NCBI RefSeq assembly: GCF_009428905.1
Contig: NZ_WHYR01000008.1
Location: 1 to 64,000 of the forward strand
Length of the DNA stretch: 64,000 nucleotides
Direction: 5' to 3'
DNA from: Desulfofundulus thermobenzoicus
Lineage (GTDB): Bacteria > Bacillota > Desulfotomaculia > Desulfotomaculales > Desulfovirgulaceae
Shown: one piece after another, positions 7,456 through 16,308 of the stretch
Numbering within the stretch: position 1 is the first letter of the stretch
How the letters are laid out: every line of letters begins with the position of its first letter
Notes under the pieces: generated by a model
What the model was told of the DNA's origin: nothing
The model's input: only the letters and a program-made list of their open reading frames with translations
The model's database searches: none
Translations under genes and position numbers: made by a program

Positions 7456-8398
7456 ACTGCCACAGCTTCCTTATTTCGATGTCCTTGAAGTAGAAGCGGA
7501 CGATGTCCTCCGGAGAACGTCCCTGCTGGGCCAGCAATCTGGCTCCCCACTGGCACATGCCCACACCGTGTCCAAAGCCCTTTCCGGTGAGCACCAGGGA
7601 GTCACCCTGCACCGTGGCGCCGGTCAACAGCATGGAGCGCACCACGTCGCTGCCCAGAGCCAGGCGGAGGGCCGGACCGCCCACGGTCACCTTTCCGACC
7701 TGCAGTTCCTCGGCCCGGCCCGAGGGGCCGCGGCGCACAATCCGCACCGATGTCACTGGCCCCGGATCCTGTCCGGTGATCTTTTGCACTGCCGCCCGGA
7801 CCTGATCCAGTGGGATGCGCTTCTCCCAGTGCCGGTTCTCCGGCGTGGTGATGGACAGGCAGTTGTCCCGTACGCCTGCCTTCACATAGGGCGTGGGGGT
7901 TTTGGTATAGGCCAGCCCCTCGGCCGCAGAGGCGGACACACCCCCGTCACAGGCATTGAACCAGGCCTTGATATAATCTCCCCCGTGCATGGCCACCTCA
8001 CCCCGGGTGAGGTCCACCGCGCGGCGCACGTTATCATTAATGCGCGAAGGATTGTAGGCCTGAAACTCCTCCACACTGGTCGAAGCGTCGGTGCCGTGGA
8101 GCTGCTTTACCCGCCCGGCCTTTATATTCTCCATGGTAAAGGTGCGGGCTAAAATGGCCTGGGCTGCCAGGGCATTGACCGGCCAGGTGGGTTCCATTTC
8201 CGCCGCCACCACCCCGGCCACATATTCCTCCAGCTTGATATTCTTCTTCTCACCTGTTTCATTAATATACAGGCTGATGGTGGGTTCGCCGCCGGGAGCG
8301 GGGGGTGCCGGTTTTCTGGGGGCGGCCCTGATGCAGCCGGTGGCCATAAGACCGATTAAAGTAACCATGAGCACTGCCCGGATGAACGTTGTTTTCAA
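7454..8398 (-). CDS. SpoIID/LytB domain lipoprotein
   Basis: The product has about 314 residues. It starts at TTG 8398, preceded by GGGGGAAG. A lipoprotein signal peptide follows (hydrophobic core, then LMATGC). The SpoIID domain is recognised by LEEYVAGVVAAEM, ALAAQAILARTF, the acidic pair in GTDAS..., WFNACDGGVSASA and the C-terminal GFGHGVGMCQWGA. SpoIID-type enzymes are lytic transglycosylases acting on denuded glycan strands during engulfment or germination. This copy lies between yabP and rqcP, not in the spoIIQ-spoIID locus, so it is a paralogue and not certainly spoIID. A longer ATG start at 8443 would disrupt the signal peptide. Confidence 0.8.
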   Translation of the reverse strand: MKTTFIRAVLMVTLIGLMATGCIRAAPRKPAPPAPGGEPTISLYINETGEKKNIKLEEYVAGVVAAEMEPTWPVNALAAQAILARTFTMENIKAGRVKQLHGTDASTSVEEFQAYNPSRINDNVRRAVDLTRGEVAMHGGDYIKAWFNACDGGVSASAAEGLAYTKTPTPYVKAGVRDNCLSITTPENRHWEKRIPLDQVRAAVQKITGQDPGPVTSVRIVRRGPSGRAEELQVGKVTVGGPALRLALGSDVVRSMLLTGATVQGDSLVLTGKGFGHGVGMCQWGARLLAQQGRSPEDIVRFYFKDIEIRKLWQ

Positions 8399-8729
8399 TA
8401 TTCTTCCCCCTTTTGTGGCCGCATGCCAAAAATTTGGGCACATACTGGCTGCCCCTTTTATTGTTGCCCGGTCGGGGGAAAATATGCCCGCGCTGGGCAG
8501 TGCCTGTCCATTCCTCCTCCGGTCTTTATTCCGTACGGCCGGCCGGGTACGGTTTTATGAAACAAATGGTTTTCCCGGCTCCGTGATAACCCCGGTGGCC
8601 TTTTTTTTCACCGCGTAATTTACGGCCTTCCTGCGGCCAAAGCGTTTTTTCGGACCAGGCGTCCTCACCTGCAGCGGCAATCACCCGGCCATCACCCGGA
8701 AAACCTCTTCCTGCCGGCCAGTTAACCGA
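8399..8729. other. Gene-free stretch
   Basis: I see no supported gene, RNA or clear terminator here. Open frames are low-quality shadows without ribosome-binding sites. Confidence 0.4.
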
Positions 8730-9020
8730 TCAAGGACCCCTCACCTCCGGCAGTCCCCCCGTTGGCTCCCCGCCGGTGGGCGCCCGGCTGAAACCACGGG
8801 TACCCAGGATCATCACCCCGCCGAACAGGGGCAGGTACTTTTGCAGCAGTCCCTTCAGGAAGGCCAGCACCCCGGGGGCACCGGCCACCAGATCGGTAAG
8901 CAGGTGGGCCCGGTTTTCCGCCAGCAGCCCCCCTACAAAAGCTACCCCCACGGCCAGAAAAACAGCCTTTTTCCCGGTTTTCCGGGTTCCAGCCATTGTG
9001 GTGGCACGCATATCCAACAC
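8730..9020 (-). CDS. Hypothetical small membrane protein
   Basis: The 96-residue product has a basic head, one clear hydrophobic segment (about residues 18-34, AVFLAVGVAFVGGLLA) and a second amphipathic one (LLQKYLPLFGGVMILG). The tail is Gly/Pro-rich. I do not recognise the family. An internal ATG (M9, ATTMAGTRKTGKK) may be the true start. It sits between the SpoIID-like gene and rqcP, so a sporulation role is possible by location only. Confidence 0.45.
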   Translation of the reverse strand: MLDMRATTMAGTRKTGKKAVFLAVGVAFVGGLLAENRAHLLTDLVAGAPGVLAFLKGLLQKYLPLFGGVMILGTRGFSRAPTGGEPTGGLPEVRGP

Positions 9021-9165
9021 CTCCTCTGGTGTTTGCTGTTAATATTACCATATTAAAGCACATACAGTCGAAGGCCATTTTCGCCCTTTAGAGACGATTA
9101 CGCCAACATAACTCCTGTTACCTGTCTCGCTTACCCGTTTTTGCCACAGTTTTCCTGTATATGGA

Positions 9166-9201
9166 ATATAAAAATCGAGGCTTATAGAAGCAGCCTCGAT
9201 T
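9166..9201 (-). terminator. rqcP/hup operon terminator
   Basis: ATCGAGGCT and AGCCTCGAT pair around TGCTTCTATA on the minus strand, followed by TTTTATATT. Confidence 0.75.
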
Positions 9202-9478
9202 AATATACCTCCGGTTCCCTGATTATTTTTTCTTCCACTATCCTGTACAGCCCCGCGGCCTGCCGGGCCGGCACATTTTCAGACACCGCCACTATTTCCA
9301 CTTTCAGCCACCGGCCGCCCAGGTCGATGGTCACCATATCGCCTGGCTTTATGACTGTCCCGGCCCTGGCCACCCGCCCGTTCACCGTGACCTGACCCCG
9401 GTCACATGCTTCTTTGGCCAGGGTTCGCCGTTTGATCAGTCTGGAGACCTTTAAAAACTTGTCCAGGCGCATGTCCAT
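9200..9478 (-). CDS. rqcP: S4-domain RNA-binding protein RqcP (YabO)
   Basis: The protein has 92 residues, nearly all S4 domain: MRLDKFLKVSRLIKRRTLAK, EACDRGQVTVNGRVA, IKPGDMVTIDLG. RqcP assists RqcH in C-terminal Ala-tailing of stalled 50S-bound peptides (ribosome quality control). The gene follows hup with a 27-base gap, the usual place. The start may be the third codon (MRLDKF), as in relatives. Confidence 0.88.
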   Translation of the reverse strand: MDMRLDKFLKVSRLIKRRTLAKEACDRGQVTVNGRVARAGTVIKPGDMVTIDLGGRWLKVEIVAVSENVPARQAAGLYRIVEEKIIREPEVY

Positions 9479-9505
9479 TAAAAAAGCCTTTGACGGTGAG
9501 ACAAC

Positions 9506-9781
9506 TTATGGAGAAACGGCATCCCGCAGGGCCTTGCCGGCTTTGAAAACGGGTACCCGGGCAGCGGCAATGTCGATCTCTTCACCGGTTTGCGGGTTGC
9601 GTCCTTTGCGGGCGGCCCGCTCGCGGATTTCAAAGGTACCGAACCCCACCAGCTGGACCTTGTCCCCCCGGGACAGGGCTTCCTCAATGCTGGCCAGTAC
9701 GGCGCTTACCGCCTTTTCCGCATCCTTTTTGGTCAAATCCGTTTTTTCAGCCACCTGTGCAATAAGCTCTGCTTTGTTCAT
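9506..9781 (-). CDS. hup: HU family DNA-binding protein
   Basis: This is a standard HU of 91 residues: [66 protein letters not shown]. The Pro in the RNPQTG arm tip that bends DNA is present. It packs the nucleoid as a dimer. It lies between mazG and rqcP in the usual order; GGGGGGTATTT before the ATG supplies the ribosome-binding site. Confidence 0.95.
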   Translation of the reverse strand: MNKAELIAQVAEKTDLTKKDAEKAVSAVLASIEEALSRGDKVQLVGFGTFEIRERAARKGRNPQTGEEIDIAAARVPVFKAGKALRDAVSP

Positions 9782-9860
9782 AAATACCCCCCTCAGTAAA
9801 TTTAGACATGGTCTGCCTTATAATTCGCTAAATCTCGCAGGTTTCCTCCCGCCAAGAAAA

Positions 9861-11348
9861 TTATTCCTCCTTTTTTTCCTGACTTTCTGCCTTCTTGGCC
9901 TCCTCCCACCAGGCATCCAGTTGCTCCAGGGGGAAACCGGCCGGATCCCGGCCCCTTTCCTGCGCCCTTTTTTCTATGTAGGCAAACCGGCGCCGGAAGC
10001 GGTTGATGGTGTCCGTCAGGGCCACTTCCGCCTCCACCCCCGCCAGCCGGGCCAGATTGACTGTTGCAAAAAGCAGGTCCCCCACTTCCCTTTCCACGGC
10101 CTTCCGGGAACCGGTGGAGAGTGCCCGGCGCACCTCATCCAGTTCTTCCCCCACTTTCTCCAAAGCCCCCCGGTAATCGGGCCAGTCGAAGCCCACCTGC
10201 GCCACCCGGGACTGCACGGCGCCGGCACGCATCAGCGCCGGCAAATGCCCGGGGATTCCGTCCAGGATGGATCCGGCGGCCGGGTGCCCCTTTTCCCGGG
10301 CTTTAATCCTCTCCCAGTTGGCCACCACCTCACTGCTGTCCTTTACCCGCACATCACCAAAAACATGGGGGTGACGCCGGAGCATCTTTTCGGTGATTCC
10401 CTGAATAACGTCATTAATCGTAAAGCTGGCCTTTTCCCTGGCCAATTGGGCGTGAAAGACTATCTGTAACAATAAGTCTCCCAATTCTTCACATAATTTA
10501 TACGCATCTTCCTGATCAATGGCTTCCAGCACTTCGTAGGTTTCTTCCAGCAGGTAGGGGCGCAGGCTGCGGTGGGTCTGTTCCCGGTCCCAGGGACAGC
10601 CTCCTTCCCCCCTTAAGGTGGCCAGAACCTCCACCAGCGCATCCAGGGGATAACTGCACCTGCCGGTTCTTCCGGGACAGGGGGGCAGGTAAAGGCTGGT
10701 CAGGTGGTCCACCCAATCCAGCCGGTCCAGCCCGTACAGGGGATGCTTTTCAATGCGCTCCTGTCCGGGAACACCGGCGGCCCGCACCACCATCACCGGG
10801 TGATCCTCCGGGTAAAATTGCATCAGAGAAAGTTTTACATCGGAAGCCACCAGGCGGCTGTATACCTGGCAAATTACATTGCCAACCGCCGGAACCGGTT
10901 CCTGTTCGGCCAGGCGCAGCCCGTCCACCATATACAGGCCCGCGGCAGGGTCCAACCCCAGGGCGGCACACAAAACATCCAGAAAGCTCATGGCCGGCAG
11001 GACCTGCACTTCCAGGCCCCGTTCGGGGGCCCGGGCCAGAACCAGGGCCACCGCTTCTTCGGCCACCAGGGGATGACCGGGCACGGCAAAAACCAGGGGC
11101 TCCTGCAAAGCGGCGTCCATAAGCGTAAGGGCCATACGCCGGTAGATCTCCTGAAAGTCCGGTCCCTCCTCATAGAAGTGGTCAAAGGATTCAAAGGTGA
11201 TACCCCGTTCTTTCAGCCAGGGAACCACCGGGTGGCGGGCGGTGCGCAGGAAAAGGGGCCGGTCGCCCTGCAGCACTTCCCACACGTTCAGCGGTATATG
11301 TCCGGGGTGCCCCGGGCCGAGACCGGCTATGATTATATCGGCCTTCAT
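9861..11348 (-). CDS. mazG: MazG nucleotide pyrophosphohydrolase fused to a tetrapyrrole-methylase-like domain (YabN type)
   Basis: The protein has 495 residues in two parts. Residues 1-225 form the SAM-dependent tetrapyrrole methylase fold (IIIAGLGPGHPGHIPL, VFAVPGHPLVAEE). Residues 245-480 hold two MazG modules: LRGEGGCPWDREQTHRSLRP, EETYEVLEAI, ELGDLLLQIVFHAQLA, and again GEELDEVRRAL...EVGDLLFATVNLARL. The Glu/Asp sets bind Mg2+ and hydrolyse (d)NTPs to monophosphates. The methylase part has no proven substrate. This architecture equals Bacillus YabN. It starts the mazG-hup-rqcP unit. The spoVB gene usually upstream is absent. Confidence 0.92.
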   Translation of the reverse strand: MKADIIIAGLGPGHPGHIPLNVWEVLQGDRPLFLRTARHPVVPWLKERGITFESFDHFYEEGPDFQEIYRRMALTLMDAALQEPLVFAVPGHPLVAEEAVALVLARAPERGLEVQVLPAMSFLDVLCAALGLDPAAGLYMVDGLRLAEQEPVPAVGNVICQVYSRLVASDVKLSLMQFYPEDHPVMVVRAAGVPGQERIEKHPLYGLDRLDWVDHLTSLYLPPCPGRTGRCSYPLDALVEVLATLRGEGGCPWDREQTHRSLRPYLLEETYEVLEAIDQEDAYKLCEELGDLLLQIVFHAQLAREKASFTINDVIQGITEKMLRRHPHVFGDVRVKDSSEVVANWERIKAREKGHPAAGSILDGIPGHLPALMRAGAVQSRVAQVGFDWPDYRGALEKVGEELDEVRRALSTGSRKAVEREVGDLLFATVNLARLAGVEAEVALTDTINRFRRRFAYIEKRAQERGRDPAGFPLEQLDAWWEEAKKAESQEKKEE

Positions 11349-11495
11349 GGTAAACCCGAGTCCATGGGGACAGCAGCAGATACCATCACGGCAGGGGTTG
11401 CGGCCCTCCCTTAAAGGGGGAATGGCGGCCCGCCACCCGCTGCCCGGGGATTCACGGACCGGTATCCGCCAACGGGTTTTTCACCTCCACTAATG

Positions 11496-11504
11496 TTTTC
11501 GACA
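11496..11504 (-). promoter_or_regulatory. Possible Spo0A box upstream of mazG
   Basis: TGTCGAAAA on the minus strand matches the Spo0A box. It lies about 150 bases before the mazG start and after the spoVT terminator. I see no clear -10/-35 pair next to it. Confidence 0.3.
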
Positions 11505-11544
11505 GGACCATTCTTTTGTTAACTACCGGAAAAAGAATGGAACA

Positions 11545-11573
11545 AAAAAAGTGGCCGGCAGGCCACCTTTTTT
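11545..11573 (-). terminator. spoVT terminator
   Basis: On the minus strand AAAAAAGGTGGCC-TGCC-GGCCACTTTTTTT forms a strong hairpin with a T run. It begins at the spoVT stop. Confidence 0.85.
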
Positions 11574-12132
11574 ACTGCTCCATTTGCTTGGCCAGGAAGC
11601 CGGCGGCCGTTTCGGCCAGCTTTAACTCCAGTTCGCCCATCTTGATGTCCGGCTCTTTCGAAGCCAGGATAACCGCTCCGATGGGATCACCCTCGGCAAT
11701 AATGGGCGCGATCACCTCCGCTGAATACCGGCAGTCACCGTCATCGGCCGTCAAGCACTCCTTGCAGTAGGGATCCTCGCCGGGGTTGTTGATGATCACC
11801 GCCTTGCGCTCTTCCATTACTTTTTCCACGGCAGCGCCGATGGGTTTGTTCATGTACTCCTTCTTCGGCGCCCCGGCAACGGCAATAATGGTATCCCGGT
11901 CGGCGATGCAGGCGATGTGGCCCAGGGCTTCGTAGAGAGAATCGGCATATTCTTTGGCAAAATCACCCAACTCGCCAATGGGCGAGTATTTTTTAAGGAT
12001 AACCTCACCTTCCCTGTCTACGAAGATTTCCAGAGGGTCACCTTCACGAATCCTGAGCGTTCTCCTGATTTCCTTGGGAATTACGACTCTTCCTAGATCA
12101 TCGATGCGGCGAACAATACCCGTTGCTTTCAT
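11572..12132 (-). CDS. spoVT: Stage V sporulation transcription factor SpoVT
   Basis: The product has 186 residues, close to Bacillus SpoVT. The AbrB-type swapped-hairpin DNA-binding domain is at residues 1-50 (MKATGIVRRIDDLGRVVIPK, RTLRIREGDPLEIF). A GAF-like domain follows (ADSLYEALGHIACIADRD, to the end). SpoVT tunes sigma-G-dependent forespore genes. I chose the ATG at 12132 because GGAGGGAAGG precedes it and it gives the family N-terminus; the frame extends 17 codons further without likeness. Confidence 0.93.
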   Translation of the reverse strand: MKATGIVRRIDDLGRVVIPKEIRRTLRIREGDPLEIFVDREGEVILKKYSPIGELGDFAKEYADSLYEALGHIACIADRDTIIAVAGAPKKEYMNKPIGAAVEKVMEERKAVIINNPGEDPYCKECLTADDGDCRYSAEVIAPIIAEGDPIGAVILASKEPDIKMGELELKLAETAAGFLAKQMEQ

Positions 12133-12276
12133 GGAACACCCTTCCCTCCTTATAACGCAAAATCTTCGCGAATTAACTTTCACTGATAGTATATAACAGC
12201 GGGAAGGGACTTATTCATTTTTTTCCAATCAAGAGTAAAAATTTTCACCTCACGGGGAAAAAACCGGGGAAAGGGT

Positions 12277-13266
12277 TTATTTTGTCGGTGTAACCAGCTT
12301 ATTGTCTATTTTTGCCTGCTGGCGCAGGCCGTCCAGATATTCCTGCATCTTCTTCTGCTGTGCCTGTTCGGTCAGCTTGTTGATTATTTCCTTCTCCACC
12401 TGTTCAAAGGGCTGCACATTTTCCGGTATAATTTTCTCCAGCTTGATGATATGGTAACCGTAGGTGGTTTTCACCGGCTCGGGAGTTATTTCGCCCGGTT
12501 TTAAATTTTTTACCGCCTGTTCAAACTCCGGCACAACCTCACCCGGCGCAAAGGTAAACAGGCCGCCCTTATCTTTTGTGCCCGTATCTTTGGATTTTTC
12601 CCTGGCCAGGGCGGCAAAATCAGCTCCCTCTTTAAGCCGGTTCAAAATGGACAGGGCTTCGGCCTTGGCTTCCACCTGGGATTTCTGTACGTCTTCCCCC
12701 GGCGGCAGGGTAATTAAAATGTGCCGCACCTGCCACCTCACGGGCTCGGTATACTGGTCCTTATGCTGATCGTAATACTGCCGGGCCTGCTCCCCCGTGG
12801 CCGGTTTGACGCCAGCCAGCACTTTCTCCTGCAACGCCCTGATGGCCAGGTTTTTTTCCATCAGGTCGTTCAACCTGGGTTCCGACAGGCCGTTGGCCGC
12901 CAGAAACTGCTTGAACTTCCCTTCATCATCCAATCCATACTGGGAGCGCAGGGACTTGATCTCTTCCGCCACTTTCTGCGGGGTCGGCTTTAACCCCTGC
13001 CGGGCCGCTTCCTGCAGCAGCAGTTCCTGGTTAATCAAATCTTCCAGGGCCTGCTGCCTCAGCATACCCAGCATTTGTTCCCCCTCTTTGCTGCTGAAGT
13101 CAACCCCCCTTTGCTCCAGCATCTTTTTGGCCGCATCCACCTGTTCGTCCAGCTGGCCCCTGGTTATCTGGGTGCCGTTCACCGTGGCCACCACCGCCGG
13201 CCCGCAGCCGGCCAGCAGGGCCAGGACGGTCACCAGAACAACCACCAATACCGCTACCCGTTTCAT
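12277..13266 (-). CDS. prsA: Peptidylprolyl isomerase/foldase lipoprotein (PrsA/SurA type)
   Basis: The protein has 329 residues. It has a lipoprotein signal (VLVVVLVTVLALLAGC), a SurA-like N-terminal helical domain (about 30-170), a parvulin domain (VRWQVRHILITLPPGED, KGGLFTFAPGEVVPEFEQA, TTYGYHIIKLE) and a C-terminal helix. It should help secreted proteins fold outside the membrane. The start ATG at 13266 follows GGGGAGA and directly precedes the signal peptide; the longer frame is not needed. It lies next to spoVT, as in related Clostridia. Confidence 0.9.
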   Translation of the reverse strand: MKRVAVLVVVLVTVLALLAGCGPAVVATVNGTQITRGQLDEQVDAAKKMLEQRGVDFSSKEGEQMLGMLRQQALEDLINQELLLQEAARQGLKPTPQKVAEEIKSLRSQYGLDDEGKFKQFLAANGLSEPRLNDLMEKNLAIRALQEKVLAGVKPATGEQARQYYDQHKDQYTEPVRWQVRHILITLPPGEDVQKSQVEAKAEALSILNRLKEGADFAALAREKSKDTGTKDKGGLFTFAPGEVVPEFEQAVKNLKPGEITPEPVKTTYGYHIIKLEKIIPENVQPFEQVEKEIINKLTEQAQQKKMQEYLDGLRQQAKIDNKLVTPTK

Positions 13267-13357
13267 TCTCCAATCTCCCCTTCGCACAACAATAACCACA
13301 TTATATACCGGAAAAAGCGAAACATCAACCATTATCCCTGTGCCCGGGTGACCGCCT

Positions 13358-13483
13358 TTAATAAAAGATTAACACAATAATCAGGATCAGCGCCGCCAGG
13401 GAAAGGGCCAGGTAATCCTCCAGCCTTTCCGTGGCAAAGGGGGAAAGCATATGTGCTTCGTCCTTTTTGAAATCCGGATGCAT
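13358..13483 (-). CDS. 41-residue single-span membrane protein following a UPF0324 permease
   Basis: The short frame reads MHPDFKKDEAHMLSPFATER, then LEDYLALSLAALILIIVLIF and a Tyr. It has a charged head and one C-terminal membrane span of about 18 residues. It begins 18 bases after the stop of the UPF0324 permease gene, with AGGTG about ten bases upstream, so translation is probably coupled. Its role is unknown; a small accessory subunit of the permease is an inference from position. Confidence 0.6.
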   Translation of the reverse strand: MHPDFKKDEAHMLSPFATERLEDYLALSLAALILIIVLIFY

Positions 13484-13501
13484 CACTGCCAATCACCTGC
13501 C

Positions 13502-14626
13502 TCAAGGTTGTTCCGGCACAAACAACAGCACCACCAGGAGGGCCACCAGCGCCTTGACCAGGGCGGCCACACTGCCCACCAGCAACGGCCTGCCCCCGGC
13601 CCGGCGCAGCTCCGCCAGGGGTATCTGCATGCCCTGGCCGGCCAGGCCCAGGGCAAAGAACCAGTTATACAGGTCCCGGATGATGTTCAGTTCCCGGGAA
13701 GGCGGGGAGGTGGGACCCAAAAGGCCGAAGGAGGTGAGGAAGACCATGGCCAGAAATCCCAGCACAAATACGGGGAACTTGCTCCACAGGCCGGTATTGA
13801 TATTCACCTCGTCATCCTCCGGCGGGGCGGAGCGGCTGGCATAAAAAGCCAGAAAAAGCACCACAAAGGGCAGGAAGATCACCCGGGTCAGGTTGTAGAT
13901 CTCCCCCGTCTTCAGGCTTTCCGAAGCGCTGGCCGCCGTACCGGGGTCAAAGGTCAGGCAGACCGCCAGCACCTGCCCGGAATTCAGTATGCCCGTTCCC
14001 GCCCAGACACCGAACTGGTGGGGGCTCAAGCCCGCCGCCGTACCCACCACCGGGAACAGGAACAGGCTGACCACGCCAAAGGATAATATGGTGGCGATGG
14101 AATAAACCACATCGGTGTTCCTGGCCCGCACCGCCGGGGCGGCGGCCACAATGGCCGAGACGCCGCAGATGGCCGTTCCGGCCGCCAGGGTGGCCGCCCC
14201 GGGTATGTCCATACCCACCCTTCTGCCCAGCCACAGGGTAAAGGACAGCATCATGATGATAAACACCAGTATGAGCAACACGGCCGTCCCGCCCAGCCGG
14301 GCCAGGTCCATGACGCTGTACAGCGAGCCCAGGAGAATGACGCCCAGCTTGATGAACAGGCGGGACGTGGCCACCCCCGGCGCCGCCCAGCGGGGTATAC
14401 CCAGTACATTGCCCACCAGCATCCCCAGAATTATGGAAATGAGGATATAGTTCAGATGCAGAATATCGATTAAAATCCGTTTGGTTGCAGCACCGGCGGC
14501 AAAATAGGCCTCCAGGCCGGGCCACCAGGAAAGGCCCAGATCCGCTCCCCCCCGGGCCAGCACGGCAATAACCAGCATAAGCAAAATGCCGGGGAGAGTT
14601 TTGGCGAAAAGGAGAATTTTGCCCAA
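13502..14626 (-). CDS. UPF0324/YeiH family permease (putative sulfate exporter family)
   Basis: The protein has 374 residues and about ten membrane spans. The two family repeats are visible: IILGMLVGNVLGIPRW...FIKLGVILLGSLYS and GAATLAAGTAICGVSAIVAA, then the second half with GILNSGQVLA. The paralogue at 14923-16308 is longer. The family is annotated as putative sulfate exporters on thin evidence; other anions such as sulfite or taurine breakdown products are possible. The gene ends beside the 41-residue membrane protein and is separated from the upstream paralogue by two terminators. Confidence 0.85.
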   Translation of the reverse strand: MGKILLFAKTLPGILLMLVIAVLARGGADLGLSWWPGLEAYFAAGAATKRILIDILHLNYILISIILGMLVGNVLGIPRWAAPGVATSRLFIKLGVILLGSLYSVMDLARLGGTAVLLILVFIIMMLSFTLWLGRRVGMDIPGAATLAAGTAICGVSAIVAAAPAVRARNTDVVYSIATILSFGVVSLFLFPVVGTAAGLSPHQFGVWAGTGILNSGQVLAVCLTFDPGTAASASESLKTGEIYNLTRVIFLPFVVLFLAFYASRSAPPEDDEVNINTGLWSKFPVFVLGFLAMVFLTSFGLLGPTSPPSRELNIIRDLYNWFFALGLAGQGMQIPLAELRRAGGRPLLVGSVAALVKALVALLVVLLFVPEQP

Positions 14627-14696
14627 GGTACCGGCCCTCCCGGATCTTTATGGCAGCGAACTTAAAATTCATTATTAATTTTAGCAAAAAGCCGGC

Positions 14697-14734
14697 ATAA
14701 AAAAAAGCCCGGCCCCAACAACTTCCGGGCCGGA
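14697..14734 (-). terminator. Terminator upstream of the 374-residue permease gene
   Basis: On the minus strand CCGGCCCGGAAG-TTGTT-GGGGCCGGGC is followed by TTTTTTTA. With the next terminator it isolates the two permease genes. Confidence 0.8.
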
Positions 14735-14871
14735 TACCGGGTATATTCGACTTTGTCCGGCTGTACCGGTTCTTTAGTGAACCGGCTCCGGCCAACCGCT
14801 GTCCACCCATGTTCACGCCGGCCTTTTCGATGGCCGCTTCGGGTAATTATATGGCACCCTGCTGATGACAA

Positions 14872-14913
14872 CACAAAAAAAATTACCCCATGGGACCATT
14901 ACCCCATGGGGCG
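14872..14913 (-). terminator. Terminator of the 461-residue permease gene
   Basis: CCCCATGGGG-TAATGGT-CCCATGGGG on the minus strand is followed by TAATTTTTTTTG; it starts ten bases after the stop. Confidence 0.85.
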
Positions 14914-14922
14914 TAAATTTCC

Positions 14923-16308
14923 CTAAATATTGGCCCAGTAGTGACCAAAGACCAGCACCGAAAGAATGTACCCCAGGGGTACGTTTATGGCCACGCCGAT
15001 GGCGAAGGCCAGCAAGGGCTTCCAGCCGAAGCTGGTCAACTCCCGGAACCGGGTGGTGAAGCCGATGGAGAGGAAGGTAAAAACAAAAGTCCAGGTGCGC
15101 AGGTTCTTGATCGGACCGATAACCGCCGGGGTGAGCACCTTATTAAATTCCGCCGCAGAAAACTGCAGGGAAACCAGGGTGATGATCACGGAAGCCAGGA
15201 AAAAGCCGATGACGAACTTGGGGAAGCGCCACCATATTTCCATGGCGTTGACCCTTTCCCGCCGGTCGGTGGAGTTGCCCCGCTCCCACATGGTGCAGGC
15301 AATGATGGCCATGATTAAAGACCAAAGGCCCACCCAGATATCCCGACCCACCACCTTCAAGAGGGTGAAAGAACGGATGGCCGCTTCGTCGCCAATGGCC
15401 GCGGCGGCGGCAAAGCCGGCCGCGTCGGCAAACTCGGAGGTGCCGATCCAGGCACCGGCCACACCGGCGGGCAGTCCGATGATCTTCGAGACTATGGGTA
15501 GAACAAAGATCATAACCAGTGCCCAGATGACCACCATGGAAATGGCAATGGAAACATGCTCTTTTTTGGCTTTTACCGCGCCGCCCAGGGCTATGCTGGC
15601 CGAAACGCCGCAGATGGAACCGCCGGCGGCCAGGGTGGCGCCAAAGGGTTTTTCCAGACCGAACAGGCGGGTGGCCGCCAGATAGATGGTCACAAAGGTG
15701 CAGACGGCGATGATGGTGGCCTGCAAAAAGGCGATGGGACCGGCCTGGATAATCAGGGTAAAGGGCAGGGTGGCCCCCAGAAGCACAATGCCGGTTTTAA
15801 CATAATACTCGGTGCGGAAGACCGTATCCAGCCATTTGGGCAACCGGAAAAGGTTGCTGACCACCAGGCCTAGCAGAAGGGCCAGGAGAGGTGGTTCAAA
15901 ACCCAGATTCGCGACCGTCTTCTGCGAACCAACAATGAGAATGAGCAGGGAAAGGACAAACAGGATGGTGAATCCCACAATAAATTCCCTGGCGTTAAAG
16001 CCCATAATATTGCTGCTAATGGTGAACAGTACCACAAAAAATAGATAAAGACCGGCATACCAGCCCCATTTGGCAGCCAGGTGTTTGGATACGGCGCTAA
16101 AATCCGTATAGGACGGCGGCACTACCGATAAGGATTTGATAAAGGAACTACCTCCGTAAAAGAACAGCAGGGCAAGGAGTACCATGCCCAGGCCCATCCA
16201 GATGGCCCAGTAGTCTTCCTTTTTCCATAATTCGGACCAGCCGTGCTGTTCCGCAGCCGGTTTGGGCAGCCCCCTATCCATTCCGGTAGTTTGTGCATGT
16301 CCGTTCAT
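14923..16308 (-). CDS. UPF0324/YeiH family permease, long form
   Basis: The protein has 461 residues. A hydrophilic head of 30 residues and extra spans precede the UPF0324 core (LLGLVVSNLFRLPKWL, FVTIYLAATRLFGLEKPFGA, TLAAGGSICGVSASIALGGA). About eleven spans are visible. The core motif TLAAG(T/G)(A/S)ICGVSA is shared with the neighbouring 374-residue paralogue, so the pair arose by an old duplication or joint acquisition. The gene is divergent from a two-component system, which may control it. Substrate unproven. Confidence 0.85.
   Translation of the reverse strand: MNGHAQTTGMDRGLPKPAAEQHGWSELWKKEDYWAIWMGLGMVLLALLFFYGGSSFIKSLSVVPPSYTDFSAVSKHLAAKWGWYAGLYLFFVVLFTISSNIMGFNAREFIVGFTILFVLSLLILIVGSQKTVANLGFEPPLLALLLGLVVSNLFRLPKWLDTVFRTEYYVKTGIVLLGATLPFTLIIQAGPIAFLQATIIAVCTFVTIYLAATRLFGLEKPFGATLAAGGSICGVSASIALGGAVKAKKEHVSIAISMVVIWALVMIFVLPIVSKIIGLPAGVAGAWIGTSEFADAAGFAAAAAIGDEAAIRSFTLLKVVGRDIWVGLWSLIMAIIACTMWERGNSTDRRERVNAMEIWWRFPKFVIGFFLASVIITLVSLQFSAAEFNKVLTPAVIGPIKNLRTWTFVFTFLSIGFTTRFRELTSFGWKPLLAFAIGVAINVPLGYILSVLVFGHYWANI

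Noticed and set aside
8776-9056. Plus-strand frames of 71-88 residues
   Set aside because: Shadows of the hypothetical membrane gene on the minus strand, without ribosome-binding sites.
9414-10469. 351-residue plus-strand frame
   Set aside because: It runs opposite rqcP, hup and mazG, all well supported.
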